DNA of 64,000 bases, from contig NZ_KE386841.1 of assembly GCF_000429045.1 (NCBI RefSeq), forward strand, positions 163,666-227,665, written 5' to 3'. Both the position numbers and the translations under genes were made by a program. The stretch comes from Salinarimonas rosea DSM 21201 (GTDB lineage Bacteria; Pseudomonadota; Alphaproteobacteria; Rhizobiales; Beijerinckiaceae). This document shows, piece by piece, positions 11,159 to 22,429 of the stretch; within the stretch, counting starts at the first letter, position 1, and every line of letters begins with the position of its first letter. The notes under the pieces are model-generated. The model did no database searches and was not told the origin of the DNA. It saw only the letters and a list, made by a program, of their open reading frames with translations.

Positions 11159-11629
11159 ATGAAGACGCCGATCAAGCCTCGAACCCTGCGGTCGGATGCG
11201 GCGAGCCTGCTCGATCGCTGCACGGGCGTGCGGACGCGCTCGGCCGCGCGCCGCGTCACGCAGTTCCTCGACGAGGCGCTGAGCGGCTGCGGGCTCAGCT
11301 TCGCGCAGGTGAGCCTGATGGCCCATCTCGCCGCGGCGGACGACGATCGGCTCGGCGCGCTCGCGCGACGCTTGGGCGTCGACCAGTCGACGCTGTCGAG
11401 AAACCTGCGCGTTCTGGAGCGGGCGGGCCTGGTCGAGATCGCCTCGGTCGAGGCGGATCTGCGCCGCCGTGCGGTCTGGCTGACGGAAGAGGGCGCGCGC
11501 CGGCTGGAGGCGGCGCTCCCGGCCTGGCGGACGGCCCAGGAGACTCTCGAGCGGTTCGTCGCACCCGACCTCGTCCGCGCCTTGTGCGCGGGCTCCGAGG
11601 CGCTCGGCCGGTCCCGGGCCGAGGGCTAG
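11159..11629 (+). CDS. MarR-family transcriptional regulator
   Basis: A 156-aa winged-helix regulator. The helix-turn-helix lies around residues 61-90 (LGALARRLGVDQSTLSRNLR), followed by the wing (RAGLVEIASVEADLRRRAVWL), with dimerisation helices at both ends. MarR proteins are dimeric and are usually released from DNA by small aromatic ligands or by oxidation. Two cysteines are present near the N-terminus (C20 and C44). The gene is divergent from the cysteine-synthase-like gene, and the shared spacer has a 20-bp palindrome, so autoregulation plus control of that enzyme is the simplest reading. The ligand is unknown. Confidence 0.9.
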   Translation: MKTPIKPRTLRSDAASLLDRCTGVRTRSAARRVTQFLDEALSGCGLSFAQVSLMAHLAAADDDRLGALARRLGVDQSTLSRNLRVLERAGLVEIASVEADLRRRAVWLTEEGARRLEAALPAWRTAQETLERFVAPDLVRALCAGSEALGRSRAEG

Positions 11630-11724
11630 GTGGGCGCCGCCGAGGCGGCCGCGGAACCGCGAAGGCCTCGCCCGGTTTGCCGCTCACGGGCCGTCGAGAT
11701 TCGCGACCCGGATGGGAGGTCCGG

Positions 11725-12024
11725 ATGCCGTTCAAGCTCGTCTCGATCGCGGCCGCAGCGAGCCTGGCGTTCGCGCTCGGCATCACGCCGGCACCCGCGC
11801 AGCAGCCGGACTGGGATCGCGACATTCCCTGGATCGACGCCGGCTCGGTGCTCGAGAGCCTGCCGCCGGAGATTACGGATCTCGGGCGCACGCCGCCCAA
11901 CGATCTTCCCGGCGAGAGCACCGACGAGCTGCAGGAGCTGATCGACGAGGCCCACGACGACGCCGATCCCGGCGAGGCCGCTCCCGGGAACCGCCGCCGT
12001 CCCCTGCCGCGCCAGGCCGACTGA
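11725..12024 (+). CDS. Small secreted hypothetical protein
   Basis: A 99-aa protein of unknown function with a clear Sec signal peptide (MPFKLVSIAAAASLAFALGI, cleavage probably after PAPA-Q). A gggagg ribosome binding site 6 nt upstream supports this ATG over earlier in-frame codons. The mature part is very acidic in the middle (ELQELIDEAHDDADPGE), ends in a basic RRRPLPRQ tail and has no cysteine. The stop codon lies in a perfect 14-bp tandem duplication. I recognise no domain. Confidence 0.7.
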   Translation: MPFKLVSIAAAASLAFALGITPAPAQQPDWDRDIPWIDAGSVLESLPPEITDLGRTPPNDLPGESTDELQELIDEAHDDADPGEAAPGNRRRPLPRQAD

Positions 12025-12038
12025 GCCAGGCCGACTGA
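12011..12038 (+). repeat. 14-bp tandem duplication carrying a stop codon
   Basis: GCCAGGCCGACTGA is present twice back to back; the first copy ends the small secreted protein gene with its TGA and the second follows directly. A GGGGACCGGTCCCC palindrome (12039-12052) comes next and may help terminate transcription between the convergent genes. Confidence 0.85.
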
Positions 12039-12071
12039 GGGGACCGGTCCCCGCCGCTCGGGCCCCGGGGA

Positions 12072-12293
12072 TCAGTCCCCCGCGGGGGAGCGCCCGGCCT
12101 CGATGCCGCCGACGGGATCGCGGACGTGGCCGAGGAGCCCGTCCGGATCCGGCCAGGCCTCCGGCTTCACCCGTACGGAGCGCTCGGCCGAGTAGGCCTC
12201 GGCCGCGCTCTGGGACAGGAGCCCGGCCAGCACGCCCCAGGAAACGAGCGCGATCACCAGCACGACGCCGCAGGATGCGAGGAACGCTTTCAT
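12072..12293 (-). CDS. Small membrane protein at the end of the fdh cluster
   Basis: A 73-aa protein with one strong N-terminal membrane helix (residues 4-26) and a hydrophilic tail (ERSVRVKPEAWPDPDGLLG). It lies 14 nt after the gamma-subunit gene and is probably co-transcribed with formate dehydrogenase. No domain is recognised. The tail could face the periplasm and help assemble or anchor the complex, but this is inference from position alone. Confidence 0.65.
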   Translation of the reverse strand: MKAFLASCGVVLVIALVSWGVLAGLLSQSAAEAYSAERSVRVKPEAWPDPDGLLGHVRDPVGGIEAGRSPAGD

Positions 12294-12307
12294 CGGCCGT
12301 TCTCCCC

Positions 12308-13402
12308 CTATTCCGCCGGCTCGGCGCGCGGTGCCTCCGGCTCGGCGTCGGCGCCGGTTCCGCGGTCGCGCTCGAGCCGCTCGATCCAGAGCGGGTGATG
12401 GGTCGCCGCCCACTGCCGGTCCACGTCGCCCTTCCACATGGCGTCGAAGGAGCCGCTGACGCCCACCGAGCCGAGATAGGCGTGGCCGATGATGGTCGCG
12501 ATCATCAGCGCCGCGACGATCGTGTGCCCGCCGTGCAGGACCTGCATCCAGCCCATGCCGATCGTCGAGATCGGGAGCATCAGCAGGATGCCGGAGGTCC
12601 CCATGGCGAGACCGCCCAGGACGGCGATCCAGAAGATCAGCTTCTGGCCGGCATTGAACTTCTCCGCCGGCACGTGCCGGCCGGACGGCAGGCCCCCGGC
12701 CTGGCGCAGCCACTCCCGGTCGACCCGGTTGAAGAGGTTGTCCTGCACCCACAGCCCCGCCATCGCCACGATGCCGATGAGGAAGGCGAAGCCGACCTGG
12801 TTGTGGAGCACGAGCGCGCCCTGCGAGAGCGCGCCGAAGGCCGCATCGCCCGCCCAAGGCTGGATCAGCTGCCGGCCGAAGACGAAGTTGAGGCCCGTGA
12901 GCGCGAGGAGCACGAAGGAGATCGCCGTCGTCCAGTGCACGACGCGGTCGAGAAACCGGAAGCGCGGCACGCGCCGGCCCCGCGGATCGCGCTCGTAGCC
13001 CTGCGATCCCCGCCAGAAGAAGAGGCCGAGCACCGCCGCGGCGGCGAGGACGATCAGGATGCCGTGGATCCACTTCGTCCAGTAGGTGCGAAAGTCCCGC
13101 CAGACACGGTTGTCCGGGGCGGTGACGAAGCCGAGCGCCGGGTTCTGCCAGTAGGTGAAGCCGTCCAGCCGCTCGTCGGGCATCTCGCGGTCGCTGAGCG
13201 TGCGCAGCAGCGTGTCGAGATCGGCGGTGGGGGCGCGCTCGGGGTTCAGGTAGACGCCGCGCTCGGCGGGGAAGGCCTCCGGCTGCGGCTCGCTCTCCTG
13301 CGCCGTGGCCAGCTCCGGCACGGTCACGAGCGCGACGAGCGCGAGCATGCCGAGCAGGCGGGCGAGCGCCGAGGTGCCGGCGCGGGCGGGCATGCGTCTC
13401 AT
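12308..13402 (-). CDS. fdoI: Formate dehydrogenase gamma subunit (cytochrome b556)
   Basis: Membrane anchor (364 aa) that carries two haem b groups and passes electrons from formate to quinone. A signal-like N-terminus and a periplasmic extension (to about residue 110) precede the four-helix FdoI/FdnI core: helices near 118-137, 160-180, 200-220 and 250-310, with haem-ligand histidines in RVVHWTTA, LHNQVGF and HGGHT. The extended N-terminus is longer than in E. coli FdoI (about 210 aa) and is typical of alphaproteobacterial versions. The ATG overlaps the beta-subunit stop (ATGA), showing translational coupling. Confidence 0.92.
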   Translation of the reverse strand: MRRMPARAGTSALARLLGMLALVALVTVPELATAQESEPQPEAFPAERGVYLNPERAPTADLDTLLRTLSDREMPDERLDGFTYWQNPALGFVTAPDNRVWRDFRTYWTKWIHGILIVLAAAAVLGLFFWRGSQGYERDPRGRRVPRFRFLDRVVHWTTAISFVLLALTGLNFVFGRQLIQPWAGDAAFGALSQGALVLHNQVGFAFLIGIVAMAGLWVQDNLFNRVDREWLRQAGGLPSGRHVPAEKFNAGQKLIFWIAVLGGLAMGTSGILLMLPISTIGMGWMQVLHGGHTIVAALMIATIIGHAYLGSVGVSGSFDAMWKGDVDRQWAATHHPLWIERLERDRGTGADAEPEAPRAEPAE

Positions 13403-14058
13403 GGCGTCCTCATCGACTCGGTGGCCATGGCCGGCGGCCATTCGCCGCTGCCCTGCGAGAGCACGGTCGGGCTGTCCTGGTAGGCGGTCGCCCAGCCCCA
13501 GGCGGCGGAGCCGTAGCCGCGGCGCAGCACCCGTTCGCGGTAGATCTCTGCGATGATCTCGCCGTCGCCGGCGAGGAGCGCCTTCGTCGAGCAGACTTCC
13601 GCGCAGATCGGCAGCTTGCCCTCGGCGAGCCGGTTGCGGCCGTAGACGGCGAAGCTCTCCGGCTCGTTGGTGCCGTCCTCGGGCCCGCCGGCGCAATAGG
13701 TGCACTTGTCCATCTTGCCCCGCGATCCGAAGGCGGTGGTCCTGGGGTATTGCGGCGCGCCGAAGGGGCAGGCGTAGAAGCAGTAGCCGCAGCCGATGCA
13801 GACCTCCTTCGAGTGCAGCACGATGCCGTCGTAGGTCTGCAGGAAGCAGTCCACCGGGCAGACGCTGGCGCAGGGCGCGTCGGTGCAGTGCATGCAGGCC
13901 ATCGAGATCGAGGCCTCGCCGGGACGGCCGTCGTCCAGGGTGACGACGCGCCGCCGGGTCATGCCCCAGGGCACCTCGTGCTCGTTCTTGCACACGGAGA
14001 CGCAGGCATTGCACTCGATGCAGCGCTCGGCGTCGCAGATGAACTTCATGCGGGCCAT
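13399..14058 (-). CDS. fdoH: Formate dehydrogenase beta subunit (4x[4Fe-4S])
   Basis: Electron-transfer subunit (219 aa) linking the catalytic subunit to the membrane cytochrome. The four ferredoxin-type clusters are visible as CIECNACVSVC, CMHCTDAPCASVC, CIGCGYCFYACP and the split CTYC ... C motif. It is shorter than E. coli FdnH and lacks the C-terminal membrane helix, as in the FDH3-type beta subunits of alphaproteobacteria. The gene follows the alpha subunit by 13 nt and overlaps the gamma gene by 4 nt. Confidence 0.95.
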   Translation of the reverse strand: MARMKFICDAERCIECNACVSVCKNEHEVPWGMTRRRVVTLDDGRPGEASISMACMHCTDAPCASVCPVDCFLQTYDGIVLHSKEVCIGCGYCFYACPFGAPQYPRTTAFGSRGKMDKCTYCAGGPEDGTNEPESFAVYGRNRLAEGKLPICAEVCSTKALLAGDGEIIAEIYRERVLRRGYGSAAWGWATAYQDSPTVLSQGSGEWPPAMATESMRTP

Positions 14059-14071
14059 GGGGCGCCTCTCC

Positions 14072-16972
14072 TCAAGCCGGGACGATGCGGGCGAGCGTGA
14101 CCTTCGTCTCCTGCATCGCGGTGACGGGGTCGTAGCCGTAGGTGGTGACGGTGTTGACGCTCTCGCCGAGCACGATCGGGTCGGTGCCGGACGGGTACTG
14201 CGCCCGCAGGTCGTCGCCCATGTAGATGCCGCCGAAATGGAAGGGCATGAACAGCACGCCCTCGGACACGCGCTCGGTCACCATGGCGCGGGCGATGATC
14301 CGCGCCTGGTTCTCCGGCCCGTGCATCCAGACCAAGCGCCCGTTCTCGATGCCGAGCCGCGACGCGTCGGCCGGGTTGATCTCGATGAAGGCCTCCTGCT
14401 GGAGTTCCGCGAGCCACTTGTTCGAGCGCGTCTCCTCGCCGCCGCCCTCGTACTCGACGAGCCGCCCGGAGGTGAGGATGAACGGGTAGTCCCGCGCGAT
14501 CCCGAGCTCCGCCGCCCGCATCTGGACGGTGAGGTTGATCGTCGGCAGGCGGAAGTCCACCCGGTCCGGCAGCGTCGGGTACTCGGCCAGGAGGTCGGTG
14601 CGCGGCGTATAGATCGGCTCGTGGTGCATCGGCACCGGGTCGGGCAGGTTCCAGGCGAGCGCGCGGGCCTTGGAATTGCCGTAGGGGGAGCAGCCGTGGG
14701 CGATGGCGACGCGCTGGATGCCGCCGGAGAGGTCGGTGGTCCAGGAGACCTCCTCGACCTTGTCGCCGCCGATGCGCTCGATCACGGCGCGCTCGGTCTC
14801 GGTGAGCTCGCCGTCCCAGCCCAGCCGCTGGAGCACCGCCATGGTGAACTCGGGATAGCCGTCCTCGAGGTCCGAGCCGGGCGTCGAGACGCCCTCCGCC
14901 AGCAGCGGCACGCCCTCGCGCTCGACGCCGAAGCGGGCGCGGAAGCCGCCGCCGCCCTGGGCCACGGGAACGCTCAGGTCGTAGAGGATCGGCGTGCCGG
15001 GATGCTTCTGCTCCGGCGGGCCCCAGCAGGGCCAGGGCAGGCCGTAGACCTCGCCGGCGACCGGCCCCTCGCTCGCCCGCAGCGTCTCCGGGTCGAACAG
15101 GTGCTGGTACTCCATGTGCTGCTTGAGCCGCTCGGGGGACTGGCCGGTATAGCCGATCGACCAGGTGCCGCGGTTGATCTCGCGCAGGATGTCCTCGATC
15201 GAGGGAATGCCGCCTTCCTCGATGGCGATGTGCTTGAACATCTCCTCAGCGAAGCCGAGCTTCGTGGCGAGATGGTACATCGTCTCGTGGTCGCCCTTCG
15301 ATTCGAAGATCGGCGGGATCACCTCGTCGGCCCATTGCAGGGAGCGGTTCGAGGCGGTGCGGGTGCCGCGGATCTCGAACTGGGTCGCCGCCGGCAGGAG
15401 GTAGGTGTTCTCCTGGCGCGAGCCGAGCACGGCGAAGGTGGTCGGATGCGGGTCGCAGACGACGAGGAGGTCGAGGTTGTCGATGCCCTCCACCGCTTCC
15501 GGCATGCGCACCACGGTATTGCCGCCGTGGCCGAACACCATCATGCCCCGCACCTTTCCGGGCTGCTGCACGTCCTCGGCGGGGTAGTTCACCGCGTCGA
15601 ACCAGCGCGTCGTCGGGATGCCCTTGGTCTCCATCAGCTCCTTGGAATAGAAGCGCGAGACCATCCAGTCGTAGTCGACGTCCCAGACGCGGCACCAGTG
15701 CCGCCAGGAGCTCTCCTGCAGGCCGTAATAGGCGGGCAGCGTCGTCACGTCCAAGCCGAGGTCGGTCGCGCCCTGGACGTTGGAATGCCCGCGGAAGATG
15801 TTCGCGCCCCCGCCGGCGACGCCGATGTTGCCGAGCGCGAGCTGCAGGATCGTGTAGGCGCGCACGTTGGCGGTCCCCACCGTCTTCTGCGTCGCGCCCA
15901 TGCACCAGATCAGCGTCGAGGGCTTCTCGTGGGACATCAGCCAGGCGATGTGGCGCAATTGCTCGCCCGGAACGCCCGAGACGCGCTCGACCTCCTCGGG
16001 CGTCCAGCGGGCGACCTCGGCGCGGACCTCGTCCATGCCGTAGACGCGGGTACGGATGTACTCCGCGTCCTCCCAGCCGTTCTCGAAGATGTGCCAGAGC
16101 ACGCCCCAGATGACGGGGATGTCGGTGCCCGGGCGCAGGCGCACGTAGTCGGTGGCGTGCGCGGCGGTGCGGGTGAAGCGCGGGTCCACCACGATCATCC
16201 GCGCGCGGTTGCGCTCCTTGCCGAGCAGGATGTGCTGCATCGAGATCGGATGGGCCTCGGCCGGGTTGCCGCCCATGATCATGATGCACTTGGAGTTCGT
16301 GATGTCGTTGAAGGAGTTCGTCATCGCCCCGTAGCCGACGGAGTTGGCGACGCCGGCGACCGTGGTCGAGTGGCAGATGCGGGCCTGGTGGTCGACGGAG
16401 TTCGTGCCCCAGAAGGCCGCGAGCTTGCGGAAGAGGTAGGCGTTCTCGTTGGAGAACTTGGCGGAGCCGAGCCAGAACACGCTGTCGGGGCCGCTCTCGT
16501 CGCGGATGGCGAGGAGCTTGTCGCCGATCTCCTCGATCGCCTGCTCCCAGGAGACCCGCACCCACTGACCACCGGTGCGCTTCAGCGGGTACTTGATGCG
16601 CCGGTCGCCGTGGCCGATCTCGCGCACCGAGGCGCCCTTGGCGCAGTGCGTCCCGAGATTGATCGGGCTCTCGAAGGCGGGCTCCTGGCCGACCCAGACG
16701 CCGTTCTGGACCTCGGCGCGCACGGTGCAGCCGACGGAGCAGTGCGTGCAGATCGACTTCCGGATCTCTATCGGGGGGCCGTCGGGGATCTCCGTCGCCG
16801 CCTGCGCGCGGCGCACGAGGCCGTCGCGCGGCAGGGCCGCGAGCGCGCCGATGCCGACGGCGGAGAGGCCGGAGGCCTTGAGGAAGTCGCGGCGGTCGAG
16901 CGCGCGGCGCTCGGTTCCCGCGAGCGGCGCGGCCCGGCCGCGCTCCCGACGATCGCGCTTGCGCATCAGCAT
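14072..16972 (-). CDS. fdoG: Formate dehydrogenase catalytic alpha subunit (Mo/W, Cys type)
   Basis: Periplasmic molybdopterin enzyme (966 aa) oxidising formate to CO2. A twin-arginine signal is present (DRRDFLKASG, residues 26-35). One [4Fe-4S] cluster is bound by C75, C78, C82 and C110. The metal ligand is Cys200, followed by His201 (QARICHSTTV); E. coli FdnG has selenocysteine at this place. The bis-MGD domains continue to the C-terminus (PYGNSKARALAWN and the C-terminal beta barrel). Two in-frame ATGs lie at the start; I use the outer one, but the second, two codons in, is equally possible. It is the main gene of a five-gene cluster reading leftwards. Confidence 0.96.
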   Translation of the reverse strand: MLMRKRDRRERGRAAPLAGTERRALDRRDFLKASGLSAVGIGALAALPRDGLVRRAQAATEIPDGPPIEIRKSICTHCSVGCTVRAEVQNGVWVGQEPAFESPINLGTHCAKGASVREIGHGDRRIKYPLKRTGGQWVRVSWEQAIEEIGDKLLAIRDESGPDSVFWLGSAKFSNENAYLFRKLAAFWGTNSVDHQARICHSTTVAGVANSVGYGAMTNSFNDITNSKCIMIMGGNPAEAHPISMQHILLGKERNRARMIVVDPRFTRTAAHATDYVRLRPGTDIPVIWGVLWHIFENGWEDAEYIRTRVYGMDEVRAEVARWTPEEVERVSGVPGEQLRHIAWLMSHEKPSTLIWCMGATQKTVGTANVRAYTILQLALGNIGVAGGGANIFRGHSNVQGATDLGLDVTTLPAYYGLQESSWRHWCRVWDVDYDWMVSRFYSKELMETKGIPTTRWFDAVNYPAEDVQQPGKVRGMMVFGHGGNTVVRMPEAVEGIDNLDLLVVCDPHPTTFAVLGSRQENTYLLPAATQFEIRGTRTASNRSLQWADEVIPPIFESKGDHETMYHLATKLGFAEEMFKHIAIEEGGIPSIEDILREINRGTWSIGYTGQSPERLKQHMEYQHLFDPETLRASEGPVAGEVYGLPWPCWGPPEQKHPGTPILYDLSVPVAQGGGGFRARFGVEREGVPLLAEGVSTPGSDLEDGYPEFTMAVLQRLGWDGELTETERAVIERIGGDKVEEVSWTTDLSGGIQRVAIAHGCSPYGNSKARALAWNLPDPVPMHHEPIYTPRTDLLAEYPTLPDRVDFRLPTINLTVQMRAAELGIARDYPFILTSGRLVEYEGGGEETRSNKWLAELQQEAFIEINPADASRLGIENGRLVWMHGPENQARIIARAMVTERVSEGVLFMPFHFGGIYMGDDLRAQYPSGTDPIVLGESVNTVTTYGYDPVTAMQETKVTLARIVPA

Positions 16973-16986
16973 TCCGGCAGCCCTCC

Positions 16987-17205
16987 TCAGCGCGCGTTGG
17001 TGCGGTAGTAGGTGAGGACGTGCTCGGTCTCGCGGTACCGCGGCTCGCGGTTCTCGATCGGCGCGGTCAGCGCCTGCGCCGGCGCGCCCCCGTCGAGAAC
17101 CGCGCCGGCGGCGGCCGCGGGTGCCAGCGCGAGGCCCTTGAGGAGATCGCGGCGCTTCGGCGCGGCGCGCGCCGCTCCATCGTCGATCGCATCCCGCCTG
17201 GCCAT
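16987..17205 (-). CDS. Formate dehydrogenase-region Tat-target peptide (TIGR02811-like)
   Basis: A 72-aa protein at the head of the fdh operon, matching the small Tat-target family found beside formate dehydrogenases. A twin-arginine region (PKRRDLLKGLALAPAAAAGA) is followed by a short conserved tail ending YRETEHVLTYYRTNAR. It probably accompanies or chaperones export of the alpha subunit, but its real role is unknown. The gene is separated from the alpha subunit by 14 nt, so the two are co-transcribed; the promoter should lie in the 323-bp spacer to its right. Confidence 0.85.
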   Translation of the reverse strand: MARRDAIDDGAARAAPKRRDLLKGLALAPAAAAGAVLDGGAPAQALTAPIENREPRYRETEHVLTYYRTNAR

Positions 17206-17528
17206 GGTCGCATCCTCTCCCCGCGCGTGTGCGGAGCCAATGGCCGAGCCGGCGCGGGGTTCCACTTCGATGACGCGGCGCGCGTGACGCCGCCCGCGAC
17301 GCGGAGGCGATCGCCGCAGCGCGGGTGGTGGCGATCGCGGTGGGTGAAAACCTCGAATTCGGATCGTAATCCGACCTCCGTAGCAACCCCGATCGGGTCC
17401 GGCCGGAGCTACAGGCGCGTTTCGCGCGCTATTGTGCGCCACGTCCGACACCGCCGCGCACGGGCCGAGCCGAGCTCGGCGCTGCGGCGGGACCCCGAAG
17501 GAACCGCGGTGACGACGCGAGGGAGCGC
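17206..17528. promoter_or_regulatory. Divergent fdh / GH65 promoter region with a dyad
   Basis: This 323-bp spacer separates the leftward formate dehydrogenase operon from the rightward GH65-ppsA operon and must carry both promoters. The only conspicuous structure is the dyad TCGGAT-CGTA-ATCCGA (17359-17374) in a locally AT-richer stretch (gaaaacctcgaattcgg). I see no further gene or RNA in it. The regulator is unknown. Confidence 0.5.
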
Positions 17529-20032
17529 ATGACCGGCGACTGGATTCTCGGATACGACGGCTTCGATCCCGCTGCCGAAGGCCTGCGGGAGGTGCTCTGC
17601 GCGCTCGGCAACGGCTATGTCGTGTCCCGCGCGGCCGCGGCGGACGCGCGCGCCGACGACGTGCACTATCCCGGCACCTACCTCGCCGGCGGCTACGACC
17701 GGCTGACCACCCGCGTCGGCGACCACGACGTCGAGAACGAGGACCTGGTCAACCTGCCGAACTGGCTGCCGCTGCACGTGCGCGCCGAGGACAGCCCCTG
17801 GCTCCGGGCCGGCGATTACGAGCGGCTCGATTACCGCCAGGACCTGTCGCTGCAGGACGGGCTCCTGCGGCGCAGCTTCCGCATTCGCGATGCGGCCGGG
17901 CGGATCACGCGCTGGGAGGAGGAGCGCCTCGTCTCGATGGACGATCCGCACGTCTGCGCGCTGGCGGTCACGCTGACGCCGGAGAACTGGTCCGGCCGGC
18001 TCGGCCTGCGCGCCGGCGTCGACGGCGGCGTCACCAACTGGGGGGTGAAGCGCTACCGCGCGCTCGACGGGCGCCACCTCGCCCCGCCCGAGACGACCTG
18101 CTGCGACGACGGCATGGTCGCGCTGCGTACCCGCTTCGTCCAGGCGCGCCGCGAGGTGGCGCTCGCCCAGCGGCTCGTGGTGGAGACGCACGGCGCGCGC
18201 CTCCTCTCGGAGCGCAAGGAGGCGCTGGCCACGTCCGCGTGGCAGGAGCTCGAGATCGCCGTCGAGGCGGGGCGCTCCGTGCGTGTCGAGAAGATCGCCG
18301 CCTATTTCAATTCCCACGATCATGCCATCGCGGAGCCGCTGCACGAGGCCTGCCGACGCGTCACCCGGGTCCCCTCCTTCGAGTCCGCCCGGGAGGCGCA
18401 CGCGCGCGCCTGGCGGCATCTCTGGGAGCAGGCGGACATCCGCATCGAGAGCCCGCAGAACGGTGGCGCCCAGCTCAAGCTCAGGCTGCACGTCTTCCAC
18501 CTGCTGCAGACGGCCTCGCCGCATTCCGTCGATCTCGACGTCGGCATCCCGCCGCGCGGCTGGCACGGCGAGGCCTATCGCGGCCACATCATGTGGGACG
18601 AGCTGTTCATCTTCCCGTTCCTGACTCTGCGCCTGCCGGTGCTCACCCGTGCGCTGCTGCGCTACCGCCACCGCCGCCTCGACGAGGCGCGCCGCGCCGC
18701 CCGCGCGGAGGGGCTGGCGGGCGCGATGTTCCCCTGGATGAGCGGCTCGAACGGGCGCGAGGAGACGCAGACGGTCCACCTCAACCCGATGTCCGGCCGC
18801 TGGCTGCCGGACAATTCCTACCGCCAGCGCCACATCGGCGCGGCGGTCGCCTACAACGTCTGGCAATATTACGAGGCAACCGACGATCGCGAGTTCCTGC
18901 GCGACTACGGCGCGGAGCTGTTCCTCGAGATCGCCCGCTTCTGGTCGAGCCTCGCCGAGCGGCGCGAGGACGGCCGCTTCTCCATTCGTGGCGTGATGGG
19001 GCCCGACGAGTTCCACGACGGCTATCCCGGCCGCGACGCCACCACCGAGGGCGGGCTCGACGACAACGCCTACACGAACTTCATGGTGGCCTGGCTGCTC
19101 GCCCGCGCGAGCGACGTCTTCGACCTGCTGCCGGAGGACAATTGCCGACGGCTGTGCGAGAAGCTCGCCATTTCGCACGAGGAGATCGCCCGCTGGGACG
19201 CGATCTCGCGCGGCCTCGTCATCCCCTTCCACGACGGCGTCATCTCGCAGTTCGACGGCTACGGCGCGCTGAAGGAGTTCGACTGGGAGCGCTACCGGGA
19301 GAAGTACCCCAACCTGCAGCGCCTCGACCGCATCCTCGAGGCCGAGGGCGAGGACCCGAACGCCTACAAGGTCTCCAAGCAGGCCGACGTGCTGATGATC
19401 TTCTACCTGTTCAGCCGCGAGGAGATCCGCGAGATCCTCGACCGGCTGGGCTACGCCTTCTCGTCCCGGCAGATCGTCGATACGATCGACTACTACCTCG
19501 CGCGGGTCTCGCACGGCTCGACCCTGTCCTTCGTCACCCACGCCTGGGTGCTCGCCCGCTCCGACCGCAAGGCCTCCTGGCGGCTCGCGCTGAAGGCGCT
19601 CGACTCGGACATCGCCGACGTCCAGGGCGGGACGACGCAGGAGGGCATCCATCTCGGCGCGATGGCGGGCACCGTCGACCTGCTCCAGCGTTGCTACACA
19701 GGGATCGGCATGCGGGCGAGCACGCTCGTGCTCGACCCGCGCCTGCCCGAGGAGGTGACGCGGCTCGAGACGACGGTGCGCTTCCGCCGCCAGATCCTCG
19801 ATCTCGCGATCACGCAGGACACGCTCACGGTCTCGAGCCGCACGATGTCGGCCCCGCCCGTGTCGATCGCCTATCGCGGGCACGCCCGCGAAATCAGCCC
19901 CGGCCAGAGCTTCACCTTCGGGCTCGTCCGGGAGAGCCGGCCGGACGTCGCCGTCCCGGTCCGCGAAGTGCAACAGGCCCGTGCCGTCGAGGGACGCACG
20001 CCGGCCGAGAAGACCCCACAGGGAGACCCCGG

Positions 20033-20036
<4 letters not shown>
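17529..20036 (+). CDS. Glycoside hydrolase family 65 (disaccharide phosphorylase)
   Basis: An 835-aa GH65 enzyme. Such enzymes mostly phosphorolyse alpha-linked glucose disaccharides (maltose, trehalose, kojibiose, nigerose) to beta-glucose 1-phosphate plus sugar. Visible elements are the N-terminal beta-sandwich, the (alpha/alpha)6 barrel beginning around WHGEAYRGHIMWDELF (residues 353-368), catalytic acid Glu494 in VMGPDEFHDG, and the phosphate-site motif SHGSTLSF in the C-terminal third. The phosphate motif favours a phosphorylase over a hydrolase. No beta-phosphoglucomutase is next to it. The stop overlaps the ppsA start (ATGA). Substrate specificity is unknown. Confidence 0.9.
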
Positions 20037-22423
<2,387 letters not shown>

Positions 22424-22429
22424 CGCGCC

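Noticed and set aside
13883-17008. A 1041-codon plus-strand frame opposite formate dehydrogenase
   Set aside because: It is a GC-skew shadow: the minus strand encodes conserved alpha, beta and gamma subunits, and the plus-strand product has no recognisable motif.
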